64,000 nt of DNA from Pyrobaculum islandicum DSM 4184 (lineage in GTDB: Archaea > Thermoproteota > Thermoprotei > Thermoproteales > Thermoproteaceae), in contig NC_008701.1 in the NCBI RefSeq assembly GCF_000015205.1, positions 372,001 through 436,000 on the forward strand. Reading direction: 5' to 3'. Every line of letters begins with the position of its first letter. Position 1 is the stretch's first letter. Below, piece after piece: positions 42,412-51,735 of this stretch. Under the pieces are notes generated by a model that saw only the letters and a list, made by a program, of their open reading frames with translations, was not told the origin of the DNA and searched no databases. Both the position numbers and the translations under genes were made by a program.

Positions 42412-43362
42412 TCATCTCTCGCCTGAACCTCTACTCATCACCTCTATAGCTCTACAAGGCACGTTTATATTGTTGCAACTGCCAAGTACATAAACAACGC
42501 TGGGTTTTAGAAGCTGTATGAGTTGTCGTAGAGGCCTATGTCTGTCGTATATTGGGGCTTTGATGTGGGCTCCTGCTGCGTATTTATGCCCGCCTCCTCC
42601 CATACGTGTTGCAACTTCTGTACAATCGTATGGGCTATCTCTATGCGCGCCGCAGTATAGCCTGTAGACTCTCCAACCTCGTCTAACTAGTATATTTACA
42701 AATTTTACGCCCTTTTTCTCAAGCTCTATCGTGAGTAGACGGTAGGATATGCCTAAGCGTATGGGGCTGTATATAAATAGGGTCTCCTCTGCCGGCAGTT
42801 TTGTAGCTATTTCTTGGATTTGTCTATTCCTCTCTAAACCTCTCTGGGCAAGCGATTTCAAAGGCTCCTCTTCTAATGCAACAAGTCCAGCTTTTGCAAG
42901 TTTTTCTACCGCGGCCAACTTCTCTCTTCTGTCGGCGTATCTAATCGCGAGATCTAGAAGCCTCACTCTGGGGTCTGTTATATTGGCTGTATCTGTTTGT
43001 ATAGCGGCGTCTACCAACTGCTTAGCCGCCTCGTCGTTTTCTAAGCCAAGTGCTTTAGCTGCCAATAGCGCTGATGCGGGGGCCTCTGGGTCGTAAAACT
43101 CCACTTCTGCACAGGGCTTGTTAGTCTTGTGGTGATCTGCCCTCACTCTTACTCTGCCTGGACAGGGGAGGTCTGCCACAAAATCCCACCTCGTTAGTCT
43201 AATCCACCATTTTTTTACGTCGGCTGGCCCCGCCAGTACGACCGCCCCCCGTGGATTAGCTCTTTTAAAAAGAGCTGCAGACGCTATCCCGTCTACATCT
43301 CCCACGTCACACAACGCGAGAGGTCTGCCAGTTAGTTTAGCTATGATTACAGTAAGGAGCAT
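42412..43362 (-). CDS. DHH-family phosphoesterase (RecJ/nanoRNase-like)
   Basis: A 316-residue protein. LCDVGDVDGIASAALFKR is the DHH motif I region (D-x-D-G), RVRADHHKTN is the DHH motif itself, and VATRMGGGGHKYAAGAH is the DHHA1 glycine motif. DHH proteins degrade short oligonucleotides, hydrolyse pAp or cyclic dinucleotides, or act as RecJ/GAN-like nucleases. It is too short for full RecJ; a nanoRNase or GAN-like role is plausible. Divergent from the RNase H-like protein gene over 43 bp. Confidence 0.8.
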   Translation of the reverse strand: MLLTVIIAKLTGRPLALCDVGDVDGIASAALFKRANPRGAVVLAGPADVKKWWIRLTRWDFVADLPCPGRVRVRADHHKTNKPCAEVEFYDPEAPASALLAAKALGLENDEAAKQLVDAAIQTDTANITDPRVRLLDLAIRYADRREKLAAVEKLAKAGLVALEEEPLKSLAQRGLERNRQIQEIATKLPAEETLFIYSPIRLGISYRLLTIELEKKGVKFVNILVRRGWRVYRLYCGAHRDSPYDCTEVATRMGGGGHKYAAGAHIKAPIYDRHRPLRQLIQLLKPSVVYVLGSCNNINVPCRAIEVMSRGSGER

Positions 43363-43405
43363 ACGCCGCCGTTAGATATATATTTATTTAATTTTATCTA
43401 CAGCG

Positions 43406-43939
43406 TTGAGGCTGGGGTTCTTGGGGAGGAGGAGTCTCTTTGAAGTCGTAAGGAGGGTATCGTTTAACATAGCTCTTTTTGAGCGGGGGGATATAACTAT
43501 TGTCGATGCTAAACTTAGAGAAGGGGGAGATATCGTATTACATTGCGACAGCTATCGTTGTGTTGCACAAGAGTTGTTTACTCTCTTGCCTAAACTACTT
43601 GGAGGTGGAAAGGTGGGGGTGGACCTCGGCACGTCTAGAAACGGCATGGCTTATGTATGGAGAGGAGAGCCTATTCTCCACGCCGTATTAGACTGGAAGA
43701 CTGTAGAAGAGATTTTAAGAAATATTGGGCCTCTCCAGATTTACATAGGCTCTTCTCCTTACGTCGACGTTAAAAAAGCGGCTACGCTTGTCGGATGCCG
43801 CGAAGTGCGGCTTGTGGACGAGCTAGCCGCAGGTTGGACAAGAAGGTGGCTTAAGGCAAAATATCCAGAGTTGGAGGAAGACGAAATAGATGCGCTAGCG
43901 TTTACATATCACGACGGAGTGGCTGTATCTCTATGTTGA
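43406..43939 (+). CDS. Conserved protein with RNase H/RuvC-like fold motifs
   Basis: A 177-residue protein. KVGVDLGTSRNGMAYVW (D73 in the first strand) is followed by VRLVDELAAGW (E139) and EEDEIDALAFTYHDG (D162). The D-x-G-x-S/T strand, the middle Glu and the C-terminal D-A-L-A pattern fit RuvC/YqgF-like nucleases. The N-terminal 65 residues are an extra domain I do not know. The TTG start at 43406 gives the full frame. It is divergent from the DHH phosphoesterase gene, and shared nucleic-acid metabolism is possible. Confidence 0.6.
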   Translation: MRLGFLGRRSLFEVVRRVSFNIALFERGDITIVDAKLREGGDIVLHCDSYRCVAQELFTLLPKLLGGGKVGVDLGTSRNGMAYVWRGEPILHAVLDWKTVEEILRNIGPLQIYIGSSPYVDVKKAATLVGCREVRLVDELAAGWTRRWLKAKYPELEEDEIDALAFTYHDGVAVSLC

Positions 43940-44091
43940 CAACTCACCACTAAAGTCCCCCGCTTGCGCCCTTCACCGACGGCCTGGCTGTCACTGGCAC
44001 GAGGCCGGCGCTCTTCGAAGAGTCTCCGAATTGTAGCGTCTATATCTAAGCCTTCACAACTCTGCTAAATACAATCCGCCGGGGTAAAGCC

Positions 44092-44118
44092 CGCCCTAAA
44101 GGGCGAGGCTTGTCGCAG
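44092..44118 (+). repeat. Orphan IS200/IS605-like terminal hairpin, copy 3
   Basis: CGCCCT-AA-AGGGCG (44092-44105), then AGGCTTGTCGCAGTTGTCAC, again sharing the core and tail with 31221 and 32377. The gap 43940-44483 contains only this hairpin and one weak frame at 44150-44365. Confidence 0.45.
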
Positions 44119-44149
44119 TTGTCACTACATAAGTTTCAACATTTTCATA

Positions 44150-44365
44150 ATGTATATCTCAAGGGAAAAAGTTTCGCAAAGACTCCCCAATCTCTTTTAT
44201 AAGCCCTGTTTTCGGCCAAGGGAGATTGCGGTGGGCGTGTATTTCTCGTCCTTTGTTTTAACTTCTGGCTCTACACAACTCTACAGAGGCCGGGGTTATA
44301 ACTCCGCTGTTTCTAAACTAGCAGACATAGCCTTAGGTGTTAACCCCGGCGAGGGGTTTTCGTAG
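44150..44365 (+). CDS. Doubtful small ORF after hairpin repeat
   Basis: A 71-codon frame starting MYISREKVSQRLPNLFYKPC and ending LADIALGVNPGEGFS. Composition is reasonable and it follows a hairpin repeat by 32 bp, but there is no recognisable domain, no clear promoter spacing and no neighbour to support it. It may be the C-terminal part of an old gene. I include it with low confidence. Confidence 0.2.
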   Translation: MYISREKVSQRLPNLFYKPCFRPREIAVGVYFSSFVLTSGSTQLYRGRGYNSAVSKLADIALGVNPGEGFS

Positions 44366-44483
44366 CGAAAATCTGCGTGCGTGGGCAGATCGCCTCTCGC
44401 ATGTTCAAAGGCTGTAATCTATCGATAGGTGTAAGACTAGTATTATCTAGGAAACTTTAATAAGCCGGATATGTCTTTTGTCA

Positions 44484-44654
44484 GTGTTTGTTGTGAAATG
44501 CGATTCATGTGGATTTATACTATATAAGGGGCCGGAGCCTAAGACTGTAGAAGCTGTCTATAAAATGTGGGGTGGAGTCTGCCCCAAGTGTCTCTCGCCG
44601 CTGGAGAGGAAGCCGATAAAAATAGCCATAGGCTTAAAGAGAGCGGCACGTTAA
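44484..44654 (+). CDS. Small zinc-ribbon protein
   Basis: A 56-residue protein: CDSCG near the N terminus and CPKC (GGVCPKCLSPLERK) about 25 residues later make one complete zinc ribbon, with a basic C terminus (IKIAIGLKRAAR). GTG at 44484 is about 27 nt after TTTAATAAG, implying a leaderless start; a GTG at 44493 would trim three residues. It precedes STT3 by 28 bp with its own promoter between, so linkage is weak. Lineage-conserved small zinc ribbons of this type often act in RNA or transcription, with no proof here. Confidence 0.65.
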   Translation: MFVVKCDSCGFILYKGPEPKTVEAVYKMWGGVCPKCLSPLERKPIKIAIGLKRAAR

Positions 44655-44682
44655 AGATATATTAGGGGCCGTTCCGTCCGTC

Positions 44683-47028
44683 ATGGACAGGAAAGGGAAA
44701 CTTCTACTTGCCGTGCCAGCCCTATTGGCGGCGTTTGCCATCGCTCTCTACGCCAGGATGTATAGGGTGTTTCTCTGGGGGTGGTGGCTGGACGAGTTTG
44801 ACCCCTACATAAGGTACTACCTGGCCAAGTACACTCTTGAGCATGGCGTTGGGTGGTGGTGGGGCGGTGCGCAGTTTACCCAGTTCTGGCACCCCTACGG
44901 CGTAGACTGGGGCAGAGTACTCCTCCCGGGCACCTCCCTCTACGGCCTCTTTGTCTACGCCCTCCTACGCCCCTTCGGGGTAGATCTGTGGCACGCCGTC
45001 ATAGCGGCTCCGGCGATAATGAACTCTCTGGCTGTCTTTTCCATGTTCTACCTGGGGTATAGGGTTGGGAGCGAGTTGGGTATACCAAACGGCGGGGTTA
45101 GAGTTGGCCTAGCCGCCGCGTTGCTCACTGCCATAGCGCCGGCCTTCGTCGAACGCGGCTTTGCCGCTTGGTTCGACGACGAGCCGATAAGTCTCTTCCT
45201 AATCCCCCTGGGCCTTGCCCTGTTGATAGACGGCCTTAGGAGGCCGTGGACTGGGGCTCTGGCAGGCGCCGCGTTGGGCTACGTGGTGTGGACGTGGGGC
45301 GGGCACTTCTACGTCTGGAACTTAGTCGGCCTATACGCCATGGTCCTCCCCGCCTACTACTACCTAAAGCTCGCCCTGGCGAAGCCGGGGAAGAAGAGCA
45401 GACCCCCGGAGCTCCCCTTCGACGCGAGGAACTTCTTCCTGTCCTACCTCCTATTCTACGTGGTATACGCGGCCTTTGTGGCGGCTATACCTAGATACGG
45501 CGTACACACGGTGGCGAGCGCCTTCAACATCCTGCCGACTTTCGGCCTCGCCTCGGCAGCGTTGACGTGGGCGCTTGGCTTAAAGCTCGGCGCCGCCAAA
45601 ACCGCTGAGTTACTGAGGCGCTACATATGGGCTGTCGCAGGCGTGGTGGCCGTCGGCGTGGCGGTGTTCGCAGCGGCTATCGCGGCTGGGCTCATCGGCG
45701 GGAAGTTCCTCGCCACCCTTCTGCCCTTCGGCAGATCGGCGATCGTGGCCAGCGTCGCGGAACACTCGACAACTCAGTTTATACAGATCTTGAGTAGGTA
45801 CGGCCCCATAATCCCGTTCATAGTTGCCTCTCTGCCGTATCTCTTCACGCCCAGCGGCCTGCTGGCGCTGTCTTACCTAGTTACTGCTGGCTACTCCGCC
45901 GCCACCATGGTCCGCCTCCTCGTGCTTCTAGCGCCTGCCGCGTTGCTCGCAACGGCCGTAGGCATGGTTAAGCTCGTCGACAACAGGAGGTTTGGCCACA
46001 TCGTAATGGCGGCGGCCGTGGTCTCCACTGTGATGCTGTTCTCCGCCGTAATGCCAACCGTCTCGCAAGGCCAGGGCTTTGTTCAAGGCCTCGCTAGGCA
46101 ACCTACCCAGATCGCCACCTCCGCTGTGGGAGTGGTGAGCGACGACTTCGTAGACGCCTTGATGTGGCTTAAGACCCGTCTGCCGCCTTACGAGCCCGTG
46201 GCGTCGTGGTGGGACTACGGCTACTGGATATCTGTCGTCGGGAACAAGACAAGCCTCGCCGACAACTCGACGATAAACGCGACACAGATAGGCAAGATAG
46301 GCCTCGCATTTATGGCGCCGCCTCAGATAGGCGCCGCCATATTTACGAGGCAGTTCGGCACCAAGTATGTCCTCGCCATCATGCCCTACGCCATATACCC
46401 TGTCACCTTGTCCACAGGCCAGCAAGTGCCTCTCCTCGTACACGAGTATCCGCCGGGCGGCGACTTCTTAAAGTCCTACTGGATGACGAAGATAGCTCTG
46501 GAGAACGTGGGCTACGCCGCGGATGTGTTAAAGGCGCGCGGCATGAGCCCCGAGGACTACATATACACGAGGGTGATGTCTTTCCCAGGTCCTCCGCCTA
46601 ACACGGCGTACGCCTACTTCACCATCGGGGGTAGCTACTACCCCGTCCCGCTGGATTTAAACAGGACGTTGTACGCCATGCTCTTCTCCAAGGAAAGGTT
46701 CTTCCCCATATATGGCAACTACAGCCAGTTCCTCCCCTGGATCTTCGAGGGCGTGGAGCAACCAGGCGGGGGCTTCACGTCATTTAGATCTCTGAGGCTC
46801 GTCGGCGGCAACGTCTATCTGCCGACCGACATAACGCCGCAGCTCCAGAGCTTGGGGGCCTACGTGATCAAGGGCTGGGACCGCGGCGGGGTAGACGTCG
46901 TCGTTGACCCATTGACGAACACCACCCAGAGGATCCCCCTGGTTACGGCCGACCCGCGGCCTCTGAGGCTTGTATACGTCTCCAAGCCCTACGGCTGGGT
47001 GGTGGTGTACGAGGTGGAGGGGAGTTAA
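44683..47028 (+). CDS. aglB: Oligosaccharyltransferase STT3/AglB
   Basis: A 781-residue membrane protein. About 12-13 transmembrane helices fill the first 450 residues, with WWLDEFDPYIRYYLAKY (first acidic motif) and the FDDEP motif near 165-170. The hallmark WWDYG motif is at 509-513, in WWDYGYWISVVGN, followed by a soluble C-terminal domain. It transfers a lipid-linked glycan to Asn in N-x-S/T sequons on the outer face. Likely targets include the sequon-rich secreted proteins in this window. Its ATG lies about 25 nt after AAGATATATT. Confidence 0.95.
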   Translation: MDRKGKLLLAVPALLAAFAIALYARMYRVFLWGWWLDEFDPYIRYYLAKYTLEHGVGWWWGGAQFTQFWHPYGVDWGRVLLPGTSLYGLFVYALLRPFGVDLWHAVIAAPAIMNSLAVFSMFYLGYRVGSELGIPNGGVRVGLAAALLTAIAPAFVERGFAAWFDDEPISLFLIPLGLALLIDGLRRPWTGALAGAALGYVVWTWGGHFYVWNLVGLYAMVLPAYYYLKLALAKPGKKSRPPELPFDARNFFLSYLLFYVVYAAFVAAIPRYGVHTVASAFNILPTFGLASAALTWALGLKLGAAKTAELLRRYIWAVAGVVAVGVAVFAAAIAAGLIGGKFLATLLPFGRSAIVASVAEHSTTQFIQILSRYGPIIPFIVASLPYLFTPSGLLALSYLVTAGYSAATMVRLLVLLAPAALLATAVGMVKLVDNRRFGHIVMAAAVVSTVMLFSAVMPTVSQGQGFVQGLARQPTQIATSAVGVVSDDFVDALMWLKTRLPPYEPVASWWDYGYWISVVGNKTSLADNSTINATQIGKIGLAFMAPPQIGAAIFTRQFGTKYVLAIMPYAIYPVTLSTGQQVPLLVHEYPPGGDFLKSYWMTKIALENVGYAADVLKARGMSPEDYIYTRVMSFPGPPPNTAYAYFTIGGSYYPVPLDLNRTLYAMLFSKERFFPIYGNYSQFLPWIFEGVEQPGGGFTSFRSLRLVGGNVYLPTDITPQLQSLGAYVIKGWDRGGVDVVVDPLTNTTQRIPLVTADPRPLRLVYVSKPYGWVVVYEVEGS

Positions 47029-47249
47029 GGCCCTCCGAGGAGGTCTTTCAGAATTCTCTCCTTTGTCTCCTCTCTGACGGGAAGTGCGCCCGTCGACAGC
47101 TTCTGTAGGATTCTATACCTCTGGTATTTATCCTCTGGGGAGTACTTCGGCGGATGTGGCACCTTGACGGGGCCTCCGCACCTGGGGCACTTCTCCTTAG
47201 ACAGCGTGTAGGCCCCACATTTTGTGCAACGCCTCAGGAGTGACCTCAT
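47025..47249 (-). CDS. nop10: H/ACA RNP component Nop10
   Basis: A 74-residue protein: RCTKCGAYTLSKEKCPRCGG forms the single zinc ribbon, then PVKVPHPPKYSPEDKYQRYR, the conserved linker that binds Cbf5. It is longer by about a dozen residues at the C terminus than the shortest archaeal Nop10. It overlaps aIF2-alpha by 4 bp, the standard archaeal arrangement, and the STT3 stop by 4 bp on the other strand. Confidence 0.94.
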   Translation of the reverse strand: MRSLLRRCTKCGAYTLSKEKCPRCGGPVKVPHPPKYSPEDKYQRYRILQKLSTGALPVREETKERILKDLLGGP

Positions 47250-48040
47250 TCTAGGCGCTGCACCGTGGCTATTACTTTGTGCTTCTTCTGTAGCGTCTGT
47301 AGTATGTTTGCCAGCTCTGTGAAGGCGGCCTCCACCTGCTTAGGCGCCTGGCCTACAAGGTCTATGCGGTACCTCGGGGGCCCCACCACGTATATCTTCA
47401 CAGAAACGCTGGGGTATTTCTCATGTAGGGTTTTCGCCAGCTCCGCTAGGGCGGCTTTTATCCTCTCCGCCCCGTCGCCCTCGACGCTGACGGCCTTTAT
47501 TATGCCGGATATCTTGGTGGGGGGTATCTCCACCTGTTGTCTCGCAAGCTCCACAATCTGCTCCTTGAGCTGGGGGTCTAGCTCCAGGTCATCTAGGACG
47601 TGGGGGCCGGTTTTCACGACCTCTTCAAACACCTTGAAGGGGTCTCCGAACTGCTCCTCCAGGTACCACAGCGCCTTAAGCGCCTCCTCCGGCGGCCTGC
47701 CCAGCTTCTTCATGGCTATCTCGAGCATCTTGAGCACTCTGACCTTGTGGCGGTAGAGCAAGAGCTTCTTCTCCTTCTCGTCGACGCGGACGCGCTTTAG
47801 CGACACTTCCACGACTCTCATCCTCGGGTTTACGCTAATTACCTTAAACACTGTCTTATTCCCCTCCTTCACGTAGTCTCTAATCGAGTGGAACCAAGAC
47901 TGTATAATCTCTTGCGTAGGCGCGAAGGCCTCCAGCTCGTATTCATCAAGGTAAATGTATGCGCCGTGTTCAGCTATTTTTTTGACGGTACCAATTACCA
48001 GCTCTCCGACGTCTGGGAGATCTTTCTTAACCAGTTTCAT
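47246..48040 (-). CDS. Translation initiation factor aIF2, alpha subunit
   Basis: A 264-residue protein. An N-terminal S1 domain (DVGELVIGTVKKIAEHGAYI, YLDEYELEAFAP) is followed by a helical domain and the C-terminal alpha-beta domain that contacts aIF2-gamma (YRIDLVGQAPKQVEAAF). It joins the heterotrimer that brings initiator tRNA to the small subunit. The start at 48040 gives MKLVKKDLPDVGE. It sits between S27e and nop10 in a conserved operon. Confidence 0.94.
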   Translation of the reverse strand: MKLVKKDLPDVGELVIGTVKKIAEHGAYIYLDEYELEAFAPTQEIIQSWFHSIRDYVKEGNKTVFKVISVNPRMRVVEVSLKRVRVDEKEKKLLLYRHKVRVLKMLEIAMKKLGRPPEEALKALWYLEEQFGDPFKVFEEVVKTGPHVLDDLELDPQLKEQIVELARQQVEIPPTKISGIIKAVSVEGDGAERIKAALAELAKTLHEKYPSVSVKIYVVGPPRYRIDLVGQAPKQVEAAFTELANILQTLQKKHKVIATVQRLE

Positions 48041-48075
48041 AAGGCGATGGGGGTATTTGGTATAAATCTGTTTAG

Positions 48076-48279
48076 CTATTCTAGTATTTTCACTACGTGT
48101 CCCGCAAGTCTAGCTTTTCCACCGGTTGGCTCGGCGAGTACTCTGCCACAAACTAAACAGCGCACTACCATAGCCGCGTGGGAAAATACTACTTGTTCAT
48201 TTCCACAGTCTGGACATCTGACTTTTATAAACTTAGACCGAGGTTGTGGGATTAAGACCTTGCTAAATTTAACTGGCAT
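48076..48279 (-). CDS. rps27e: Ribosomal protein S27e
   Basis: A 67-residue zinc-ribbon protein with [17 protein letters not shown] and [20 protein letters not shown], the four-cysteine zinc ribbon of S27e. It starts 1 bp after L44e and leads into aIF2-alpha after 35 bp. Small-subunit component. All residues of the family pattern are present. Confidence 0.95.
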   Translation of the reverse strand: MPVKFSKVLIPQPRSKFIKVRCPDCGNEQVVFSHAAMVVRCLVCGRVLAEPTGGKARLAGHVVKILE

Positions 48280-48280
48280 A

Positions 48281-48556
48281 CTATACTAGCTCTACTTTCT
48301 TCATTCTACCAAGACTTCTCACAGTTTTATAACCGCATTTAGTACATGTAAAGACGAGAGTCACTTTCTTATTTACTTTTGCAAAACGTTTTTGCTTAGG
48401 CTTTGGAGTAGAGCCGTACCCCTTTAGTTTTCTCTCATATCTTCTCTGGCCTTCTGCTAAAGTGCGCCTCTGGCCGGCGTGGTAGTGAGATACTGTGTGT
48501 TTTGTATAAGTGTTGCAACGTGGGCAGTACTTATTAACAGACTTGGGAAATTTCAT
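48281..48556 (-). CDS. rpl44e: Ribosomal protein L44e
   Basis: A 91-residue protein from ATG 48556 ([20 protein letters not shown]). [30 protein letters not shown] and the C-terminal [20 protein letters not shown] are classic L44e, with two CxxC pairs forming a zinc ribbon. A longer frame upstream to 48679 has no family similarity and runs into the GINS gene, so I reject it. Confidence 0.95.
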   Translation of the reverse strand: MKFPKSVNKYCPRCNTYTKHTVSHYHAGQRRTLAEGQRRYERKLKGYGSTPKPKQKRFAKVNKKVTLVFTCTKCGYKTVRSLGRMKKVELV

Positions 48557-48656
48557 CAACCAACGCTGGAATTGAGTAAAAAATAAATCTTTCGCGCCGT
48601 AGGTCTCCTGACAAACATGGAAAACTAGCTCCTCCCAATGGCGCTCTGACAAAGTC

Positions 48657-49133
48657 TTATGGAAACCTCTTTGCCACACCCCTCTCCTCTAGATCTTTGG
48701 CGTCTCTCGCCGGTAGCTTAGCTAAATCTCCTTTGGCAAAGGGGCCTATTTGGATAAACTCCTCTGTTACTATGGCTGGGTGAGACACCAAAAATTGGAC
48801 CACCACGTAGTTCTGTGATTTCTTCCTCTGCGGGCTGGCTTGTCTTATCTTAAGCAGGGGGCCTATTAGTCTCTCCTCTTCTGCAGTCATGTTACTAGGA
48901 GTTCTACCCTGGCTGAGCTCCCATAGTATTTTCTTAATTCTAAGGTCTACAATAGCTAATAGAGTCGAGATTATGTGGTCTTTTACTTTGTCTTGGAGAC
49001 TCTGGGGAAGGGGCGAGTTTTGTAGCTCTTTTATAAACCGTTCGGCCACTTCTGCGTATGAGCTGTAGGGGGGTTCTGTTAATAGGCGTGAATTTACCTC
49101 CGCCGTAAGCCAAAGTCTTAGTTTCTCAATCAT
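48657..49133 (-). CDS. GINS complex subunit (archaeal Gins51/Gins23-type)
   Basis: A 158-residue protein. Residues 1-110 are largely helical ([40 protein letters not shown]), with a C-terminal beta domain that has [24 protein letters not shown] activates the MCM helicase. Identification rests on position next to priS and pcna plus the helical-then-beta layout; sequence alone is weak. It overlaps priS by 8 bp. Confidence 0.8.
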   Translation of the reverse strand: MIEKLRLWLTAEVNSRLLTEPPYSSYAEVAERFIKELQNSPLPQSLQDKVKDHIISTLLAIVDLRIKKILWELSQGRTPSNMTAEEERLIGPLLKIRQASPQRKKSQNYVVVQFLVSHPAIVTEEFIQIGPFAKGDLAKLPARDAKDLEERGVAKRFP

Positions 49134-50064
49134 ATATTTTACCTATTTCTTGCAGTTCTAAATATATTGCAAGATATGCAGGAAGTACTTTTACATCGCC
49201 TTCTCTAGCATTTATTTTTTCAAATAAGACAGCGCCTTCAAATGTCTTGTTAAATCTAAGTTTTAAGTTGCCCTTCTTAAAGACAATTGCGCGTTCTACA
49301 ATCTGCTCTACATCTTTTTCGAGGTCTTGTTGAGAGAGGGGGAGCGCCAACAGTCCTGTCTTTCCGTTTATAGAGCCGGGTACTCTAATTAGCCTGTGTA
49401 TATCCTGGGTAACAACTTCGTCTATTTCTATTTTTAAAGCTCTTGGGTCTTCAACTCCCTGTCTAATTCTAAAGAGGTTTCCGCCGACCTCCTCCTCGTA
49501 CAAAACGACTTTTTTCCTCCCCTTCTTTACGACGAAACGAGAGGGGTCGAAACCCACGGCCTTTAGGTAGTTGACAAGCTCTCTCCTCTCCTTAGCCCCT
49601 AATGTTAACACCTCCTCTTCAGACACATGTATGTGGAAACCTCTGTTGCCAGAAAACACAACACGCCTAGGCTTCAGCCCTAGCTCTCCTGTGAGGACGT
49701 CAATTAGCTTGTTGGCCTCTTCTTTTGCATCATTAAGACAAGCTATGGACACAAGTTTGCTTTCTCTACAAGCCTCTGTATCAAGGTGATCACCGTCTAT
49801 GTCAAATATTAAGTCTGCCCCCAGCCAGCCTTTTCGTTCCATATCTTCTTCGCCCGGCCTTTCGTAATATGCCGAAGAGTGGTATATATGTCTTGGCGTT
49901 TTTTCTATAACAAATTTTTTCAATTCTTCCAAAGTTTTGAAAGCTCTATGTCTAACTATACCGCCTTCAAAATATTGAAATGCAAACTCTCTTTTCTCGA
50001 CCGCGTCTATGTCAAATTTTGCATAATTCCGGTAGAAGTTGCGGAAAAAGACTTCGACGATCAC
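49126..50064 (-). CDS. priS: DNA primase small (catalytic) subunit
   Basis: A 312-residue enzyme. [14 protein letters not shown] holds the catalytic aspartates, preceded by the basic N-terminal region. Then [20 protein letters not shown] (the conserved SGxRGxH motif), and [20 protein letters not shown] near the C terminus. It starts replication primers with PriL, which is not here. Overlap with the pcna stop (4 bp) and the GINS start (8 bp) indicates tight coupling. Confidence 0.94.
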   Translation of the reverse strand: MIVEVFFRNFYRNYAKFDIDAVEKREFAFQYFEGGIVRHRAFKTLEELKKFVIEKTPRHIYHSSAYYERPGEEDMERKGWLGADLIFDIDGDHLDTEACRESKLVSIACLNDAKEEANKLIDVLTGELGLKPRRVVFSGNRGFHIHVSEEEVLTLGAKERRELVNYLKAVGFDPSRFVVKKGRKKVVLYEEEVGGNLFRIRQGVEDPRALKIEIDEVVTQDIHRLIRVPGSINGKTGLLALPLSQQDLEKDVEQIVERAIVFKKGNLKLRFNKTFEGAVLFEKINAREGDVKVLPAYLAIYLELQEIGKIYD

Positions 50065-50810
50065 TCTACTCTAGGCGCTAGGAAGTAGGAGATTTTGCCG
50101 CCCGCGGGAATGTCGAAGGTCAACAGTAGGGGTTTCGCCGTTGCTAACTCAATTGTAACTATGTCGCTGATTTTAGACGTCTTTCCGACAATATCAACTA
50201 GATATTCCAGAGAGTATCGGGCGGAAGCAGGCTCTTTTACATCAAATTCGTAGACGAGCTCGCTGTTTTTATCAAGCTTAACTTCTACCTCGCCTTTATC
50301 GCTAGACGCCTTCATTAACAACGCCTCTTCATTAGCCTCAAATTTTATCTCATCTGCTATAGCATCTGCGTCTTTTACTGCAGAAGCTAAGACATCGCTG
50401 GCAGTTTTTACCATTGCCGTAAATACTACCTTTGGCGTTGGGAGGTCTTCGCTGACAACCTCTATCGTCGGTATTGTAATAGATCTCACAGATTTCCCAA
50501 CTAGTTTTATTCTCACTCTACCCTCCTCAATCTCCATAGATATCTTATCCCCCTTCTTAATCCGTCTCAAGACCTTCTTCAAGTCTTTGAAATTGAGGCC
50601 AATACGCAACTCCTCTACTTCTGGAAATTCTTCAAACGCCTCCTTGGGTATTGAAAGATCTACCATCGCAGTTCTAGATGCATCAAGTGCCCTGAGGTAA
50701 AGGCCGTCGCTTCTGACGATAAAACTTGCCTCCTCTACCAATACAGAAATTGAGTCTACTATATATGCAAATTCCTTGGCGTCTAGGTATGTTAATATGT
50801 GTTTCGACAT
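50061..50810 (-). CDS. pcn: Sliding clamp PCNA
   Basis: A 249-residue clamp. Motifs include [20 protein letters not shown], the interdomain region, [20 protein letters not shown], and the C-terminal [20 protein letters not shown] with PRVE. PCNA tethers polymerase, ligase and FEN1. Crenarchaea often carry three different PCNAs forming a heterotrimer; whether others exist elsewhere is not visible. It stands between tfs and priS. Confidence 0.95.
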   Translation of the reverse strand: MSKHILTYLDAKEFAYIVDSISVLVEEASFIVRSDGLYLRALDASRTAMVDLSIPKEAFEEFPEVEELRIGLNFKDLKKVLRRIKKGDKISMEIEEGRVRIKLVGKSVRSITIPTIEVVSEDLPTPKVVFTAMVKTASDVLASAVKDADAIADEIKFEANEEALLMKASSDKGEVEVKLDKNSELVYEFDVKEPASARYSLEYLVDIVGKTSKISDIVTIELATAKPLLLTFDIPAGGKISYFLAPRVE

Positions 50811-50852
50811 GTTATTATATCACCACCCTATTTTTAAGTCTGTAGATTGGTA

Positions 50853-51185
50853 TTATTCGTATTCGCGCCATGTATATCCACATTTTGTACATCTGTAGAA
50901 ACGCGTTGGCGGCTCATCTGCCGCTCTAGTTTGTTGAACCCATACATAAGCCTCGTCGTGTCCACATTTGGGACATCCCCTAGTCTTAACCTTAGGCAGA
51001 TTTATTATATTATCAGACACCACTATGATAGTGTTTTTACTCTCTACAATAGACTTGCTCTGATATCTGTTTTTCGCATCGCCGCTAATCTCCTCTTCAT
51101 ATCCACATTTTGGACATCTCAATACGGTCTTATCCCCCTTTCTTACAGGGATTAACAAACTCTTGTCGTTAGGACAAAATCTCAT
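50853..51185 (-). CDS. tfs: Transcription cleavage factor TFS
   Basis: About 110 residues from ATG 51185 (MRFCPNDKSLLIPVRKGDKT). An N-terminal ribbon (CPNDKS, then LRCPKCGYEEE) and the TFIIS-type C-terminal ribbon with RGCPKCGHDEAYVW and the QTRAADEPPTRFYRCTKCGY motif, including the catalytic acidic pair. It stimulates RNA cleavage by backtracked RNA polymerase. The longer frame to 51227 is less likely, as a TATATAAAT box lies about 25 nt upstream of 51185. Confidence 0.93.
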   Translation of the reverse strand: MRFCPNDKSLLIPVRKGDKTVLRCPKCGYEEEISGDAKNRYQSKSIVESKNTIIVVSDNIINLPKVKTRGCPKCGHDEAYVWVQQTRAADEPPTRFYRCTKCGYTWREYE

Positions 51186-51258
51186 GCCGCTACAAACGAC
51201 GTGTGGTATATAAATTCTTTGAGACAAAAATCTTATAAATCGGGGCTATAACTGGGGC

Positions 51259-51735
51259 GTGACGTCAGTTAAAGAAGTTCCTGCCGATATGTTAATAGCT
51301 GAATTAGCTAAATATATAAAAGAGAATATACCGCAGGTAAAGCCGCCGGTATGGGCGCCTTTTGTAAAAACTGGGGCTAACAAAGAGAGGCCTCCTATGA
51401 ACGAAGACTGGTGGTATATAAGAGCAGCATCTATAATGAGAAAACTATACCTATATGGGCCTGTTGGCGTCGGTAGCTTAAGGACGGCCTATGGCTACAG
51501 GGCTAAGATAGGCGATAAGACAAGACCTGAAAGAACTAGAAAAGCGGGGGGCGCCATAATTAGAAAGATATTACAACAGCTTGAACAAGCTGGTCTAGTC
51601 GCTAAGACCAAACAGGGGAGAATATTGACTCCAGAGGGCAAGTCGCTTGTCGACAGGATAGCTGCAAAAATTGGAAGAGAGCTTACAAAGACAAGACCGG
51701 AGCTTTTGAAATACATCGCGCCGCCTAAGGAGTAA
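51259..51735 (+). CDS. rps19e: Ribosomal protein S19e
   Basis: A 158-residue protein: [40 protein letters not shown] and [14 protein letters not shown], and [20 protein letters not shown] are textbook S19e. GTG 51259 lies about 25 nt downstream of CTTATAAAT, so it is likely leaderless. PDCD5 begins at its stop. Confidence 0.96.

Noticed and set aside
48557-48679. Longer frame upstream of L44e
   Set aside because: Real L44e proteins begin with the MKFPK-type start at 48556; the extra residues overlap the GINS gene and show no similarity.
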